Assembly (NCBI RefSeq): GCF_030548465.1
Contig: NZ_JAUOSF010000007.1
Location: 1 to 64,000, forward strand
Length of the DNA stretch: 64,000 bases
Direction: 5' to 3'
DNA from: Tamlana sp. 2_MG-2023
GTDB taxonomy: Bacteria; Bacteroidota; Bacteroidia; Flavobacteriales; Flavobacteriaceae
Shown: positions 9,464-18,626 of the stretch, piece by piece
Layout: every line of letters begins with the position of its first letter
How positions within the stretch are numbered: position 1 is the stretch's first letter
Translations under genes and position numbers: made by a program
Notes under the pieces: generated by a model
Seen by the model: only the letters and a program-made list of their open reading frames with translations
Told to the model about the DNA's origin: nothing
Database searches by the model: none

Positions 9464-9514
9464 GTCAATTCAAAATAAGCTTAGTCTCCCTCTTTTAAAA
9501 GATTCAAAAAATAC

Positions 9515-9571
9515 AAAAACCCTTCAAATTGATCAAAAATCAGTCACTTTTGTTCACTTTGAAGGGTTTTT
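9515..9571. terminator. Long near-perfect hairpin, likely bidirectional terminator
   Basis: The arms are 22 bases long with two mismatches: AAACCCTTCAAATTGATCAA continues to AAAA on the left, and its counterpart ends TTGAAGGGTTT on the right. The loop is about nine bases (ATCAGTCAC). The stem is followed by T-runs on the plus strand and, in reverse, on the minus strand. It separates the AsmA-like gene from rpoD. The stem is longer than an ordinary intrinsic terminator needs. Confidence 0.8.
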
Positions 9572-9651
9572 CATAGCAATAAACGGATTTATTAGGTTTT
9601 TCGCCACAAAAAGCTTATGTTAAAGGTTCGACATAATCTTAAAACATCTAC

Positions 9652-10515
9652 ATGAGGCAATTAAAAATTACAAAGCAAGTTACCAACCGCGAGTCCAAAT
9701 CTTTAGACAAATACCTTCAAGACATTAGTAAAATACCGTTAATCACCGCCGAAGAGGAGGTTGAATTAGCGCAAAAGATCAAAAAAGGGGACCAAAAAGC
9801 TCTAGATACACTCACAACTGCTAATTTACGTTTTGTAGTTTCAGTCTCAAAACAATATCAAAATCAAGGCTTAACTTTGCCCGATTTAATCAACGAAGGC
9901 AACGCTGGCCTGGTAAAAGCGGCGAAACGGTTTGACGAAACTAGAGGTTTTAAATTCATCTCTTATGCCGTTTGGTGGATTAGACAAGCAATTCTTCAAG
10001 CTTTAGCACAACAATCTCGAATAGTTAGATTACCTTTGAACAAAATTGGTTCTATTAATAAAATTAATAAAGCTTATTCATTTTTAGAACAAACCCATGA
10101 AAGAGCGCCTAGCGCTCAAGAGATTGCTACAACACTTGACCTTACCGTTAGTGATGTAAAGCAATCTATGAAAGTTTCTGGAAGACACGTATCCATGGAT
10201 GCACCGTTGAAAGAAGGCGAAACTTTTAGTTTATATGATGTGGTTAAAGGGAATGAAGGTCATGCACCCGATTCCGATTTAATTAAAGAATCATTAAACG
10301 CTGAAGTAAATCGTGCTTTAGAAACGCTTTCAGATAAAGAGGCTCAAGTTATTAGATACTATTATGGTATTAGCGTAAAACAGCCTAAAAGCCTCGAAGA
10401 AATTGGAGATGCTTTTGGAATAACAAGAGAACGAGTAAGACAAATAAAAGAGCGCGGCATTCGTAGATTACGTCACGCTTCAAAAAGCAGAGTACTAAGA
10501 ACTTATTTAGGGTAA
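9652..10515 (+). CDS. rpoD: Primary sigma factor RpoD/SigA (sigma-70)
   Basis: A 287-residue sigma-70 of the short primary form found in Bacteroidota, without the region 1.1 and non-conserved insert of the proteobacterial protein. Region 1.2 ([19 protein letters not shown]) leads into region 2, with [20 protein letters not shown] and the -10 recognition helix [13 protein letters not shown] near residues 102-114. Region 3 follows, then region 4 with the helix-turn-helix [20 protein letters not shown] near 247-266. This factor reads the TTTG/TAnnTTTG promoters seen in the window. rpsU follows after 39 bases and may share its transcript. No clear -7 element was found immediately upstream. Confidence 0.97.
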   Translation: MRQLKITKQVTNRESKSLDKYLQDISKIPLITAEEEVELAQKIKKGDQKALDTLTTANLRFVVSVSKQYQNQGLTLPDLINEGNAGLVKAAKRFDETRGFKFISYAVWWIRQAILQALAQQSRIVRLPLNKIGSINKINKAYSFLEQTHERAPSAQEIATTLDLTVSDVKQSMKVSGRHVSMDAPLKEGETFSLYDVVKGNEGHAPDSDLIKESLNAEVNRALETLSDKEAQVIRYYYGISVKQPKSLEEIGDAFGITRERVRQIKERGIRRLRHASKSRVLRTYLG

Positions 10516-10554
10516 AACCTAAATATTAAAATTATAATTTATTAAATACGAGTC

Positions 10555-10749
10555 ATGTTAAAAATCATTGTAAAAGACGGCGAAAACATAGAGCGTGCCT
10601 TAAAACGCTACAAAAGAAAACACAGAAATATTAAAGTAATGCAAAACTTAAGAGACGGACAGTTTTTTACAAAACCATCTGTAAAAAGACGTCGTCAAGT
10701 TCAAAAAGCAGCTTATATTCAAGGTTTAAGAGATCAAGAAGATATATAA
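10555..10749 (+). CDS. rpsU: 30S ribosomal protein bS21
   Basis: A 64-residue basic protein matching bS21 across its length (IIVKDGENIERALKRYKRK at the N-terminus, KPSVKRRRQ near residues 40-48). In Bacteroidota bS21 helps hide the anti-Shine-Dalgarno sequence of 16S rRNA, which fits the general lack of Shine-Dalgarno sites in this clade. The leader just before the ATG reads TTTATTAAATACGAGTC, without a strong AGGAGG-like site. It follows rpoD by 39 bases and is closed by a terminator, so it is either the second gene of an rpoD-rpsU transcript or has its own promoter in the AT-rich gap. Confidence 0.97.
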   Translation: MLKIIVKDGENIERALKRYKRKHRNIKVMQNLRDGQFFTKPSVKRRRQVQKAAYIQGLRDQEDI

Positions 10750-10772
10750 ATCTTCACTCTAAAATTTATATT

Positions 10773-10809
10773 AAAACCCATTTATAATTTATTTTATAAG
10801 TGGGTTTTT
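10773..10809. terminator. Terminator between rpsU and the DUF2797 gene
   Basis: AAAACCCATTTATAA pairs with TTATAAGTGGGTTTT with one mismatch and a short TTTATT loop. It serves rpsU on the plus strand and can also act for the convergent minus-strand gene that ends at 10815. Confidence 0.85.
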
Positions 10810-10814
10810 AAGTT

Positions 10815-11612
10815 TTATTGAATTACAGAAATATTAACCACCAAACCTTCGTTAGCACGAACATTAAAAACAGTATCATCTTCAAAAATGAGATACTGAC
10901 CTTTAATACCTACCAACTTTCCTGAATACTGGAGTTCTTTTTTAATATTTAAACTCTTTGGCTTCTCTGGGTATTGATGCACAGGAAAATCCAAATGCGT
11001 TTCCGAATTGTTCTGGATGAAATAATCTTTAGCTTCCGCAGGAATATAATCTGACAAACGTTCACGCCATTCTACTAAGTTTTCATCATCAATATCATTT
11101 TTTAGCATTTTACGCCAGTTGGTTTTATCAGCCACATGAGCTTTTAACGCCACCTCGGTAATACCTGCCAAATAACGATTAGGCACCTCTACAATTTCTA
11201 TCGCTTCGTGTGCCCCTTGATCAATCCAACGGGTTGGCACTTGTGTTTTTCTAGTTACGCCAACCTTCACATTACTAGAATTCGCCAAGTATACAATATG
11301 TGGCTTGAGTTGCACGGCCTTTTCGTATTCTAAATCGCGATCTTCTTTACCCAAATGGGCCGTACTCAATTCAGGATGCATGATCCAATCGGCAGCCTGT
11401 GGCACCTCAAAAAAACACTGTTTATCAAAACCTTGTCTATAAATGGGCTTATCCATCCCACAGTTTAAACATTGGTATTTAACAAACTGGATGTTGATGT
11501 TTTTGTCCAACAATTGGTTCATATTCAAAAAGTCATTTTCGAACACTAAATAATATTGTATCGGACTAGAAAATTCCGTCTCCATTTTTGTCAAAACACC
11601 TTGGTAGGTCAT
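10815..11612 (-). CDS. DUF2797 family protein
   Basis: A 265-residue cytosolic protein with the features of DUF2797. A cysteine cluster near the N-terminus (YQCLNCG, Cys48 and Cys51, then Cys66 in KQCFFEVP) could bind zinc. The segment IVYLANSSNVKVGVTRK followed by RWIDQGA near residues 105-134 resembles a GIY-YIG nuclease core. The C-terminal part ends in a small beta-rich region (GIKGQYLIFEDDTVFNVRA). No activity is established that I know of. It is divergent from the GH3 gene with only 42 bases between the two starts, so the promoters must overlap, and it is convergent with rpsU. Confidence 0.85.
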   Translation of the reverse strand: MTYQGVLTKMETEFSSPIQYYLVFENDFLNMNQLLDKNINIQFVKYQCLNCGMDKPIYRQGFDKQCFFEVPQAADWIMHPELSTAHLGKEDRDLEYEKAVQLKPHIVYLANSSNVKVGVTRKTQVPTRWIDQGAHEAIEIVEVPNRYLAGITEVALKAHVADKTNWRKMLKNDIDDENLVEWRERLSDYIPAEAKDYFIQNNSETHLDFPVHQYPEKPKSLNIKKELQYSGKLVGIKGQYLIFEDDTVFNVRANEGLVVNISVIQ

Positions 11613-11654
11613 AAAAAAAAGTATTATTTTTAAAGCTTAAAGATAAAATAAATT

Positions 11655-13169
11655 ATGTCAATACCCATAGTTAATTCCATTGCATCTTGGTTTTTAAAAA
11701 AGCGTTTTCACCAAATAGAATTGTTTTTAAAATACCCAAATGAAGTACAAAACGAATTGCTATTAAATTTAATTGAATATGCCAAAGACACCGAAATTGG
11801 TAAAGAACATGATTTTGCATCTATAAAAAACTACAGAACTTTTGCCGAGCGTGTTCCCATAAAAAATTATGACGGTTGGCAAAATGTGATTGAACGCTCA
11901 AGACAAGGCGAAGGCAATATTTTTTGGCCAACTCCAATAAAATGGTTTGCTAAATCTAGCGGAACCACCAGAGCCAAAAGTAAATTTATTCCCGTAAGCG
12001 AAGAATCTCTTGAAGACTGCCATTACGCAGCTAGCAAGGACTTATTGTGCATGTATTTAAACAATAATGAAGACGCTCAATTATTCACAGGAAAAAGTTT
12101 ACGCTTAGGCGGAAGCAAACAATTGTACAAAGAAAACGGTACGGCTTACGGAGATTTGTCTGCTATACTTATAGATAATATGCCCTTCTGGGCTGAATTT
12201 AGTAGCACACCAAGCAACAAAGTATCTCTAATGAGCGATTGGGAATACAAAATGCAAGCCATAGTTGATGAAACTAGAAACGAAAATGTAACGAGCCTGG
12301 CTGGGGTTCCTTCATGGATGCTTGTTTTGTTAAATAATGTTTTAGAAACCACAGGGAAGAAAAACTTACATGAGGTCTGGCCAAATCTGGAAGTGTATTT
12401 TCATGGCGGGGTAAGCTTTACACCCTATACAGATCAATACAAAAACATCCTCCCAAATAAAAATTTCAAATACTACGAAATATACAATGCTTCAGAAGGT
12501 TTCTTTGCCATTCAAGACCAAAACAATTCGAAAGATCTCTTATTAATGCTTGATTACGGAATTTTCTATGAATTCATTCCAATGAATATCTATGCGACTT
12601 CCGAAGAAAAGGCCATTCCGCTTAGCGAAGTTGAATTGCATCAAAATTACGCCGTAATCATCACGACAAACGCTGGATTATGGCGCTATAAAATTGGCGA
12701 TACCGTAAGATTTACTTCTTTAAGCCCTTACCGTATTAGAGTCTCTGGACGCACAAAACACCACATTAATGTGTTTGGGGAAGAACTGATTATTGAAAAC
12801 GCCGAAAACGCCCTAAAAACCGTTTGCAACCAAACAAATTCTGAAATTGTAGAATACACAGCAGCACCTATTTTTATGCAAGGCAAGGAAAAAGGCGCTC
12901 ACGAATGGCTGATCGAGTTTAAATCACCTCCTAGCGATATGAACACTTTTAATGATTTATTTGATGACGCACTGAAATCATTAAATTCAGATTACGAGGC
13001 CAAGCGCTACAACAACATGACATTAAACAGACCTACCATACATATTGCTCGAAAAAATCTTTTTTATGATTGGCTTAAGCAAAATAATAAATTAGGAGGA
13101 CAACATAAAATACCGAGACTTTCAAATACAAGAGAGTATATAGATGAACTTTTAACTCTAAACACATAG
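11655..13169 (+). CDS. GH3-family acyl-adenylate/amide synthetase-like protein
   Basis: A 504-residue protein of the GH3 family (ANL-like fold). In plants GH3 enzymes adenylate acids such as auxin or jasmonate and couple them to amino acids; bacterial homologues are largely uncharacterised. Visible hallmarks are the ATP-binding block WFAKSSGTTRAKSKFIPVS near residues 97-115, FHGGVSFTPY near 252-261, YYEIYNASEGFFAIQD near 274-289, and the hinge LWRYKIGDTVRF followed by ISGRTKHH-like VSGRTKHHINVFGEE. The chain appears complete. It is a single gene with a short divergent promoter region shared with the DUF2797 gene. A plant-hormone role should not be assumed; a lipid or amino-acid conjugate is just as possible. 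Confidence 0.88.
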   Translation: MSIPIVNSIASWFLKKRFHQIELFLKYPNEVQNELLLNLIEYAKDTEIGKEHDFASIKNYRTFAERVPIKNYDGWQNVIERSRQGEGNIFWPTPIKWFAKSSGTTRAKSKFIPVSEESLEDCHYAASKDLLCMYLNNNEDAQLFTGKSLRLGGSKQLYKENGTAYGDLSAILIDNMPFWAEFSSTPSNKVSLMSDWEYKMQAIVDETRNENVTSLAGVPSWMLVLLNNVLETTGKKNLHEVWPNLEVYFHGGVSFTPYTDQYKNILPNKNFKYYEIYNASEGFFAIQDQNNSKDLLLMLDYGIFYEFIPMNIYATSEEKAIPLSEVELHQNYAVIITTNAGLWRYKIGDTVRFTSLSPYRIRVSGRTKHHINVFGEELIIENAENALKTVCNQTNSEIVEYTAAPIFMQGKEKGAHEWLIEFKSPPSDMNTFNDLFDDALKSLNSDYEAKRYNNMTLNRPTIHIARKNLFYDWLKQNNKLGGQHKIPRLSNTREYIDELLTLNT

Positions 13170-13299
13170 ATATTGTAAATAAATACTTATAAATATTTCC
13201 GTATAACGATTTATGTCACAGTTAATCTATAGCATATTAATTTCACACCATACTACTATATCTTTACGGGGAACCAACGATTAACTTAACCCTTTTAAT

Positions 13300-14880
13300 A
13301 TGAAAACGAAACTTTGTTTTCTGGTATTTCTTGTTACTAATATAGTTATAAGTCAAGATACAACGATTAATTCTGCCCAGAGCTCATCACCATCACCTCC
13401 TACCAGTATTGGTGAAAACGGCTTTAATTTTGAAATTACACCAACTTTTGAGAACACCGAATTTTCTGAAATTGGCTCTGGATTCTTTAAAGAGAAATTT
13501 ATTATGGTGTCCTCAAAAAAAATAGGTGGATTATCTAAAATTGATCATAAAACCGGTGAAGCTTACAAAGACTTATACTGTTTAGATATCAATGCCGAAG
13601 ACGGACTAATAAGTAGACCTCTTTCTTATTCAAGAATTTTAAACACCCATTTTAGTGAAGATCAAATCACATTCTCTAAAAATGAAAATACTGTATACTA
13701 CACCCGTAGTTCTCATGAAAACTCTTTAGAATTCAAGCTCTACAAAGCAGATTTAGAAGAAAACTCTAACGGGAACTGGATAAACGAATTGGCTTTAAGT
13801 GTTAATCAGCCTAATGTGTCCATTGAAACGCCTTTTACAAATCGTGCTGGAGATAAATTATTCTTTTCAGCCAATTACCCTGATAGCCATGGAGGGTTTG
13901 ACCTATATGTTTCAGACATCAACCCTGACGGCACCCTAGGAACACCTAAGAATCTAGGCAACATTATAAATACATCAAAAGACGAAAAATACCCAGCACT
14001 TTCCATGGAAGAAAAGTACTTATTCTTTGCCTCTAAAGGCCATAATAATTTAGGTGGGTATGACATTTTTAGAAGTAAAATTTCTAACAGCGGCATCAAA
14101 CAACCAAGAAACCTTGGCACTACAATTAACACCCCTAAAGATGATATCGCTTTCTTTCTGGCCACTAAAGAGCAAGGCTATGTATCATCAAACAAATCAG
14201 GTGGAATTGGCAGCTATGATGTCTATATTGTTACTAACCATGATGTGTTACAATCACTTAAAGGATCAGTATCAGATTTAGAAACGAACATAAAATTACC
14301 AAATGCCGAATTAATCTTGTTTGATGATGACGGAGTAGAAATTGCTAGAACATTATCTAACGAAGTAGGTGCGTTTGAATTTACCGTAACACCTTTTGAA
14401 GAATACACTATTAGCACCAGTAAATCGGGCTTTGTAACAAGTACAGAACCTTTCGTAGCAAACCATAAGGAAGATAAATACAAATATGCAAAAGAAGTTA
14501 AGCTTCAACCTACCGTGCCAGTTATCGTAGATTCAAAAATTGTTTTAGAAAACATTTATTTTGATTTCAATAAATGGAATATCAAAGAAGAATCGTTTGT
14601 GACTTTAAATAAAGTTGTTAAGATTTTAAACAATAATCCGGAGATGAAATTAGATATTCAGGGCCACACCGATAACAGAGGTAGCGCCAGTTACAACCTG
14701 TTATTATCTAAAAGACGTGCAGCCTCTACAGTGAAATACCTGATAGAACATGACATTGCAGCAAATCGCTTAAAATCTGAAGGATTTGGAGAAACAAAAC
14801 CACTAATTAATTGTAACACCAACTGTTCTGAGGAAGAACATCACACCAATAGACGTATCGAATTTTTAATCGTGAAATAA
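13300..14880 (+). CDS. OmpA-family envelope protein with beta-propeller and CRD domains (PorE-like)
   Basis: A 526-residue exported protein. The signal peptide (residues 1-18) ends near VISQD. Residues 150-320 hold WD40/PD40-like repeats (KLFFSANYPDSHGGFDLYVS, YLFFASKGHNNLGGYDIFRS). Residues 325-395 form a carboxypeptidase-regulatory-like domain (LKGSVSDLETNIKLPNAEL). The last 110 residues are an OmpA peptidoglycan-binding domain (LDIQGHTDNRGSASYNLLLS, RRIEFLIVK). This order matches the type IX secretion protein PorE, but PorE has N-terminal TPRs and none are visible here, so it may be a paralogue that ties another complex to peptidoglycan. A near-consensus -7 (TATCTTTA, 13259-13266) precedes it. 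It ends at a strong terminator. Confidence 0.88.
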   Translation: MKTKLCFLVFLVTNIVISQDTTINSAQSSSPSPPTSIGENGFNFEITPTFENTEFSEIGSGFFKEKFIMVSSKKIGGLSKIDHKTGEAYKDLYCLDINAEDGLISRPLSYSRILNTHFSEDQITFSKNENTVYYTRSSHENSLEFKLYKADLEENSNGNWINELALSVNQPNVSIETPFTNRAGDKLFFSANYPDSHGGFDLYVSDINPDGTLGTPKNLGNIINTSKDEKYPALSMEEKYLFFASKGHNNLGGYDIFRSKISNSGIKQPRNLGTTINTPKDDIAFFLATKEQGYVSSNKSGGIGSYDVYIVTNHDVLQSLKGSVSDLETNIKLPNAELILFDDDGVEIARTLSNEVGAFEFTVTPFEEYTISTSKSGFVTSTEPFVANHKEDKYKYAKEVKLQPTVPVIVDSKIVLENIYFDFNKWNIKEESFVTLNKVVKILNNNPEMKLDIQGHTDNRGSASYNLLLSKRRAASTVKYLIEHDIAANRLKSEGFGETKPLINCNTNCSEEEHHTNRRIEFLIVK

Positions 14881-14914
14881 ACATAAAAACACAATCACGA
14901 TAATTCTTAAACAT

Positions 14915-14948
14915 AAAAAAACCACACGAAAACGTGTGGTTTTTTTTT
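14915..14948. terminator. Bidirectional terminator between the OmpA-family gene and clpX
   Basis: ACCACACG and CGTGTGGT form a perfect stem around an AAAA loop, flanked by A-runs on the left and nine T on the right. It can serve both convergent genes. Confidence 0.92.
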
Positions 14949-14969
14949 AAATATAATTAAACTTTAAGA

Positions 14970-16202
14970 TTAAGAAACCGCTTTTAGTTTCTTTAAAGTT
15001 GTTTTGGTTAATTTCTCTTCGGCGTAAGCCTTAGTAACATTTAACTTCTTCTCCTTACTAGAAGGTAATTCAAACATGGCATCGGTTAAAATCTCCTCAC
15101 AAAGAGAACGTAAACCACGAGCTCCCAATTTATACTCAATTGCTTTACCTACAATAAAATCTAATGCACCATCAGTAATAGTAAAGTCTATATCATCCAT
15201 GGTAAACAACTTCTTGTATTGCTTTATAATGGCATTTTTAGGCTCTGTAAGGATAGCTCTTAAGGTTTCAGCATCAAGAGGATCCATATAAGTTAAAACA
15301 GGCAAACGACCGATAATTTCAGGGATTAAACCAAAATCTTTTAAATCCTTCGGAATAATATATTGTAATAAGTGATCTTGATCTACAACATCATCAGACA
15401 TTGATGCGCTATAACCAACGGCTTGCATATTTAAACGTTTAGAAATCACACGATCAATACCATCAAAAGCACCACCAGCAATAAATAAAATATTTTCGGT
15501 GTTTACTTCAATAAATTTTTGATCTGGGTGTTTTCTTCCGCCTTTTGGTGGTACATTAACAACCGTTCCTTCTAAAAGCTTTAAAAGTGCTTGTTGCACC
15601 CCTTCCCCAGAAACATCACGTGTAATAGACGGGTTATCACTTTTTCTAGCGATCTTATCTATTTCATCTATAAAAACGATGCCTTTTTCAGCATTCTCTA
15701 AATTATAATCTGCCGCTTGTAATAAGCGTGTTAGGATACTTTCAACATCTTCTCCTACATAACCAGCTTCCGTTAAAACAGTAGCATCAACAATAGCTAA
15801 TGGTACGTTTAACATTTTCGCGATGGTTTTAGCCATTAAAGTTTTACCGGTTCCGGTTTGTCCCACCATCATGATGTTACTTTTCTGGATTTCGATATCA
15901 TCCTTTGTAGCTGGCTGTAATAGTCTTTTGTAATGATTGTAAACGGCAACTGACATTACTTTTTTCGTAACATTCTGACCAATAATATATTCATCTAAGA
16001 AATCCTTAATTTGCTGAGGCTTTCTTAATTTTAATTCTGCAGATAGATCACTACTATCACTTTGCTTAGATTCTTCCAAAACAATACCATGCGCTTGTTC
16101 GATACATCTATCACAGATATGTGCATCAAGACCAGCTATTAACAAGTTTGTTTCAGGCTTTTTTCTACCACAAAATGAACATTCTAATTCTTCTTTCGCC
16201 AT
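14970..16202 (-). CDS. clpX: ClpX, ATPase subunit of the ClpXP protease
   Basis: A 410-residue AAA+ unfoldase that feeds substrates into ClpP. The N-terminal zinc-binding domain has four cysteines (Cys8, Cys11, Cys30, Cys33; CSFCG and CDRC). The AAA+ module has Walker A GQTGTGKT near residues 113-120, Walker [11 protein letters not shown] near 177, pore loop GYVGED near 147, and sensor motif LGARGLRSL near 368. The IGF-type ClpP-docking loop is probably in the region around 260-275, though it is not identical to the classic motif. It lies 75 bases downstream of clpP and is read in the order tig-clpP-clpX. Confidence 0.98.
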   Translation of the reverse strand: MAKEELECSFCGRKKPETNLLIAGLDAHICDRCIEQAHGIVLEESKQSDSSDLSAELKLRKPQQIKDFLDEYIIGQNVTKKVMSVAVYNHYKRLLQPATKDDIEIQKSNIMMVGQTGTGKTLMAKTIAKMLNVPLAIVDATVLTEAGYVGEDVESILTRLLQAADYNLENAEKGIVFIDEIDKIARKSDNPSITRDVSGEGVQQALLKLLEGTVVNVPPKGGRKHPDQKFIEVNTENILFIAGGAFDGIDRVISKRLNMQAVGYSASMSDDVVDQDHLLQYIIPKDLKDFGLIPEIIGRLPVLTYMDPLDAETLRAILTEPKNAIIKQYKKLFTMDDIDFTITDGALDFIVGKAIEYKLGARGLRSLCEEILTDAMFELPSSKEKKLNVTKAYAEEKLTKTTLKKLKAVS

Positions 16203-16277
16203 TTAATCTAAATATTTAAGAGATCAAATTATCATAAATCCCTCTATAACAATTCTTTAAAATTACAAATTTTTTAT

Positions 16278-16952
16278 TTAATTACGAGCTAATATCTCAT
16301 CAATCATACCGTATTCCTTAGCCTTGTCAGCCTTCATCCAGTAATCACGATCACTATCTTCATAAACTTTGTCGTAATCCTGACCAGAATGCTTACTAAT
16401 TATTTTGTAAAGCTCTTCTTTTAAAGTAATGATTTCTCTTGCTGTAATTTCAATATCACTCGCTTGACCTTGTGCTCCACCTAAAGGTTGATGTATCATA
16501 ACACGAGAATGAGTTAACCCACTACGTTTTCCTTTTTCTCCTGCACATAACAATACCGCGCCCATAGAAGCCGCCATTCCTGTACAAATTGTAGCAACAT
16601 CTGGCTTAATAAACTGCATGGTATCATAAATACCTAATCCTGCATAAACACTTCCTCCTGGAGAATTAATATAAATTTGAATGTCTTTATTTGCGTCTGT
16701 ACTTTCTAAAAACAACAACTGCGCTTGTACAATGTTAGCCACTTGATCGTTAATTCCTGTTCCTAAAAAGATAATTCTATCCATCATTAAACGCGAGAAC
16801 ACATCAAAAACAGCAATATTCATTTGGCGTTCTTCAATAATATTTGGAGTCAAGCTTTGAGGATACATGCTACTTATTATTTTGTTATAATATGTGCTGC
16901 TAATCCCTTGATCTTTTATCGCGAATTTTTCAAATTCCTTTGCGTAATCCAT
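16278..16952 (-). CDS. clpP: ClpP protease proteolytic subunit
   Basis: A 224-residue serine peptidase forming the ClpP tetradecamer. The catalytic triad is Ser129 ([12 protein letters not shown]), His154 ([10 protein letters not shown]) and Asp203 (SDRDYWM). The oligomer signature [11 protein letters not shown] is at 95-105. The N-terminus is roughly 30 residues longer than the mature E. coli enzyme, which may be a propeptide or Bacteroidota-specific extension. No other start codon is clearly better. It sits between tig (143 bases upstream, with a terminator in the gap) and clpX, so it probably begins a clpP-clpX unit, though I see no clear TAnnTTTG element before it. Confidence 0.98.
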   Translation of the reverse strand: MDYAKEFEKFAIKDQGISSTYYNKIISSMYPQSLTPNIIEERQMNIAVFDVFSRLMMDRIIFLGTGINDQVANIVQAQLLFLESTDANKDIQIYINSPGGSVYAGLGIYDTMQFIKPDVATICTGMAASMGAVLLCAGEKGKRSGLTHSRVMIHQPLGGAQGQASDIEITAREIITLKEELYKIISKHSGQDYDKVYEDSDRDYWMKADKAKEYGMIDEILARN

Positions 16953-17040
16953 AGTTTTCCTTCTTATTGTTTTATTATACTATTGACTTACAGCAAACTA
17001 CACTGAAAGCCTTTAAAAAAACGATTTTATGTTAATGCAA

Positions 17041-17070
17041 AATCGCTTAAACCTTCCGGTTTAAGCGATT
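17041..17070 (-). terminator. Terminator of tig
   Basis: A perfect 13-base stem (AATCGCTTAAACC at 17041-17053, GGTTTAAGCGATT at 17058-17070) with a TTCC loop on the plus strand. On the minus strand the stem is followed by TTTTGC. It lies between the end of tig and the start of clpP. Confidence 0.85.
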
Positions 17071-17094
17071 AAAGATAAGCATTTATTCTTTTAC

Positions 17095-18423
17095 TTATTT
17101 ATCACCATAAACTTCTTTAACAAAGTTTTCGTAACTCAATTCTTTAACCTTAAGGTTTGCTTTTTCTTTATAAACGGACAATAATTTTTGACTAATTAAT
17201 TGTTCTGAAATACGACGCGCCTCATCTTGGTTACCTAAAACACGAGCAGCAATATCATCTAACTCTTTATCAGAAGGGTTCATTTGACCAAATTGAGCCA
17301 TTTGCCCTTTAATCATTTCTTTAGCGTGATTTTTAATATCGTCCATAGTTACTTGAACGTCATTATCGGTAATCAACTTTCCTTCAATTAATTGGTAACG
17401 TAAACCTTTTTCAGATTTTTCATACTCTTCTTTAGCTTGATCTGCATCAATTTCCTTTTCACCTGCAGTTTGCATCCATTTCGTTAAAAACTCTGCTGGT
17501 AAATCGAATTTTGTGTTTTCTACTAAATATTCAGTTACGTCGTTTAATAATTTTTGATCGGCTTGTTGCACGAATTGCTTTTCAGCATCTTCTTTAATTT
17601 TAGCTTTTAATTCTGAAACTGATTTTACTTCACCTTCACCAAAAAGTTTATCAAATAATTCTTGATCTAAATCTGCTAACTCACGGGCGTTAATTTCAGT
17701 AATTGTAAAATTTACTTCAATATCTAAACCATGAATATCGTCATGACTTAATTTTAAAGCATGCATTAATTCGTGATCATCGTCGTAAAGACCTTTTGTT
17801 TTTAATGTAATAACATCACCAACTTTAGCGCCAACAAATTGTTTAGCAGTGGCTTTTCCTTTAAATTTATCTAAAGTTAAAGTTACTGTGTTATCAATTT
17901 CTTTTTCTTCGTTAGTGAATGCTCCTGTGATTTCACTGTCTTTTTCAACAGCATCTTGAGGCACTAATTTCCCGTATTGTTTTTGAATACGTTCAATTTG
18001 CTCATCAATCATTTTATCATCAGCAACGATATTATATTGTGTGATGGCTTTTTTACTTTTTAACTCTACATCAAATTCTGGTGCAAGACCTAATTCGAAT
18101 TCAAATGAAAAACCTTCAGCATCCCAATCAATTTCTTCTTGAGTTCTTGGTAATGGTTGCCCAAGTACGTCTAATTTTTCCTCGGTTAAATATTTGTTTA
18201 AAGCTTCTTGTAATAACTTGTTAACTTCATCAACTAAAACAGCTTTTCCGTACTGTTTTTTAACCATGCCCATTGGAACATGACCTTTTCTAAAACCTGG
18301 AATGTTTGCTGTTTTACGGTAATCGGTTAAGATTTTCTCTACTTTATCGCTATAATCTTCCTTAGCGATATCCACTTTAACAACAGCATTTAATGCATCA
18401 ACGTTTTCTCTTGTAATATTCAT
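17095..18423 (-). CDS. tig: Trigger factor, ribosome-associated chaperone
   Basis: A 442-residue trigger factor. The N-terminal ribosome-binding domain has the docking signature GFRKGHVP near residues 43-50 (consensus GFRxGxxP). The middle PPIase-like region, about residues 150-240, is weakly conserved, as is usual in Bacteroidota (GAKVGDVITLKTKGLY). The C-terminal helical arms extend from about 250 to the end and include KLFGEGEVKSVSELKAKIKE. It captures nascent chains at the exit tunnel. A full TTTG-N20-TATTTTTG promoter lies 142 bases upstream, giving a leader of about 135 bases, and the gene is closed by its own terminator before clpP. Confidence 0.96.
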   Translation of the reverse strand: MNITRENVDALNAVVKVDIAKEDYSDKVEKILTDYRKTANIPGFRKGHVPMGMVKKQYGKAVLVDEVNKLLQEALNKYLTEEKLDVLGQPLPRTQEEIDWDAEGFSFEFELGLAPEFDVELKSKKAITQYNIVADDKMIDEQIERIQKQYGKLVPQDAVEKDSEITGAFTNEEKEIDNTVTLTLDKFKGKATAKQFVGAKVGDVITLKTKGLYDDDHELMHALKLSHDDIHGLDIEVNFTITEINARELADLDQELFDKLFGEGEVKSVSELKAKIKEDAEKQFVQQADQKLLNDVTEYLVENTKFDLPAEFLTKWMQTAGEKEIDADQAKEEYEKSEKGLRYQLIEGKLITDNDVQVTMDDIKNHAKEMIKGQMAQFGQMNPSDKELDDIAARVLGNQDEARRISEQLISQKLLSVYKEKANLKVKELSYENFVKEVYGDK

Positions 18424-18565
18424 TTTAAATGATATAAAGCCTTAAATCAGGCATTTAACAATAAGGTTTCTTCTAAAAACCTAAAAAATATAAATCCCTA
18501 CTTTTCTGGGAAAGCCAATTTCAATTGAACTATAAAATTCATTTTTAGTCACTAAAATTGGGATG

Positions 18566-18597
18566 CAAAAATAATATATTTTTACATCCTATGCAAA
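18566..18597 (-). promoter_or_regulatory. Bacteroidota-type promoter of tig
   Basis: On the minus strand TTTG (18594-18597) is followed after 20 bases by TATTTTTG (18566-18573), a full match to both elements. The predicted leader to the tig ATG is about 135 bases. Confidence 0.75.
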
Positions 18598-18626
18598 GTT
18601 TTTAAAGGCTTGATTTTTAGTATGCT

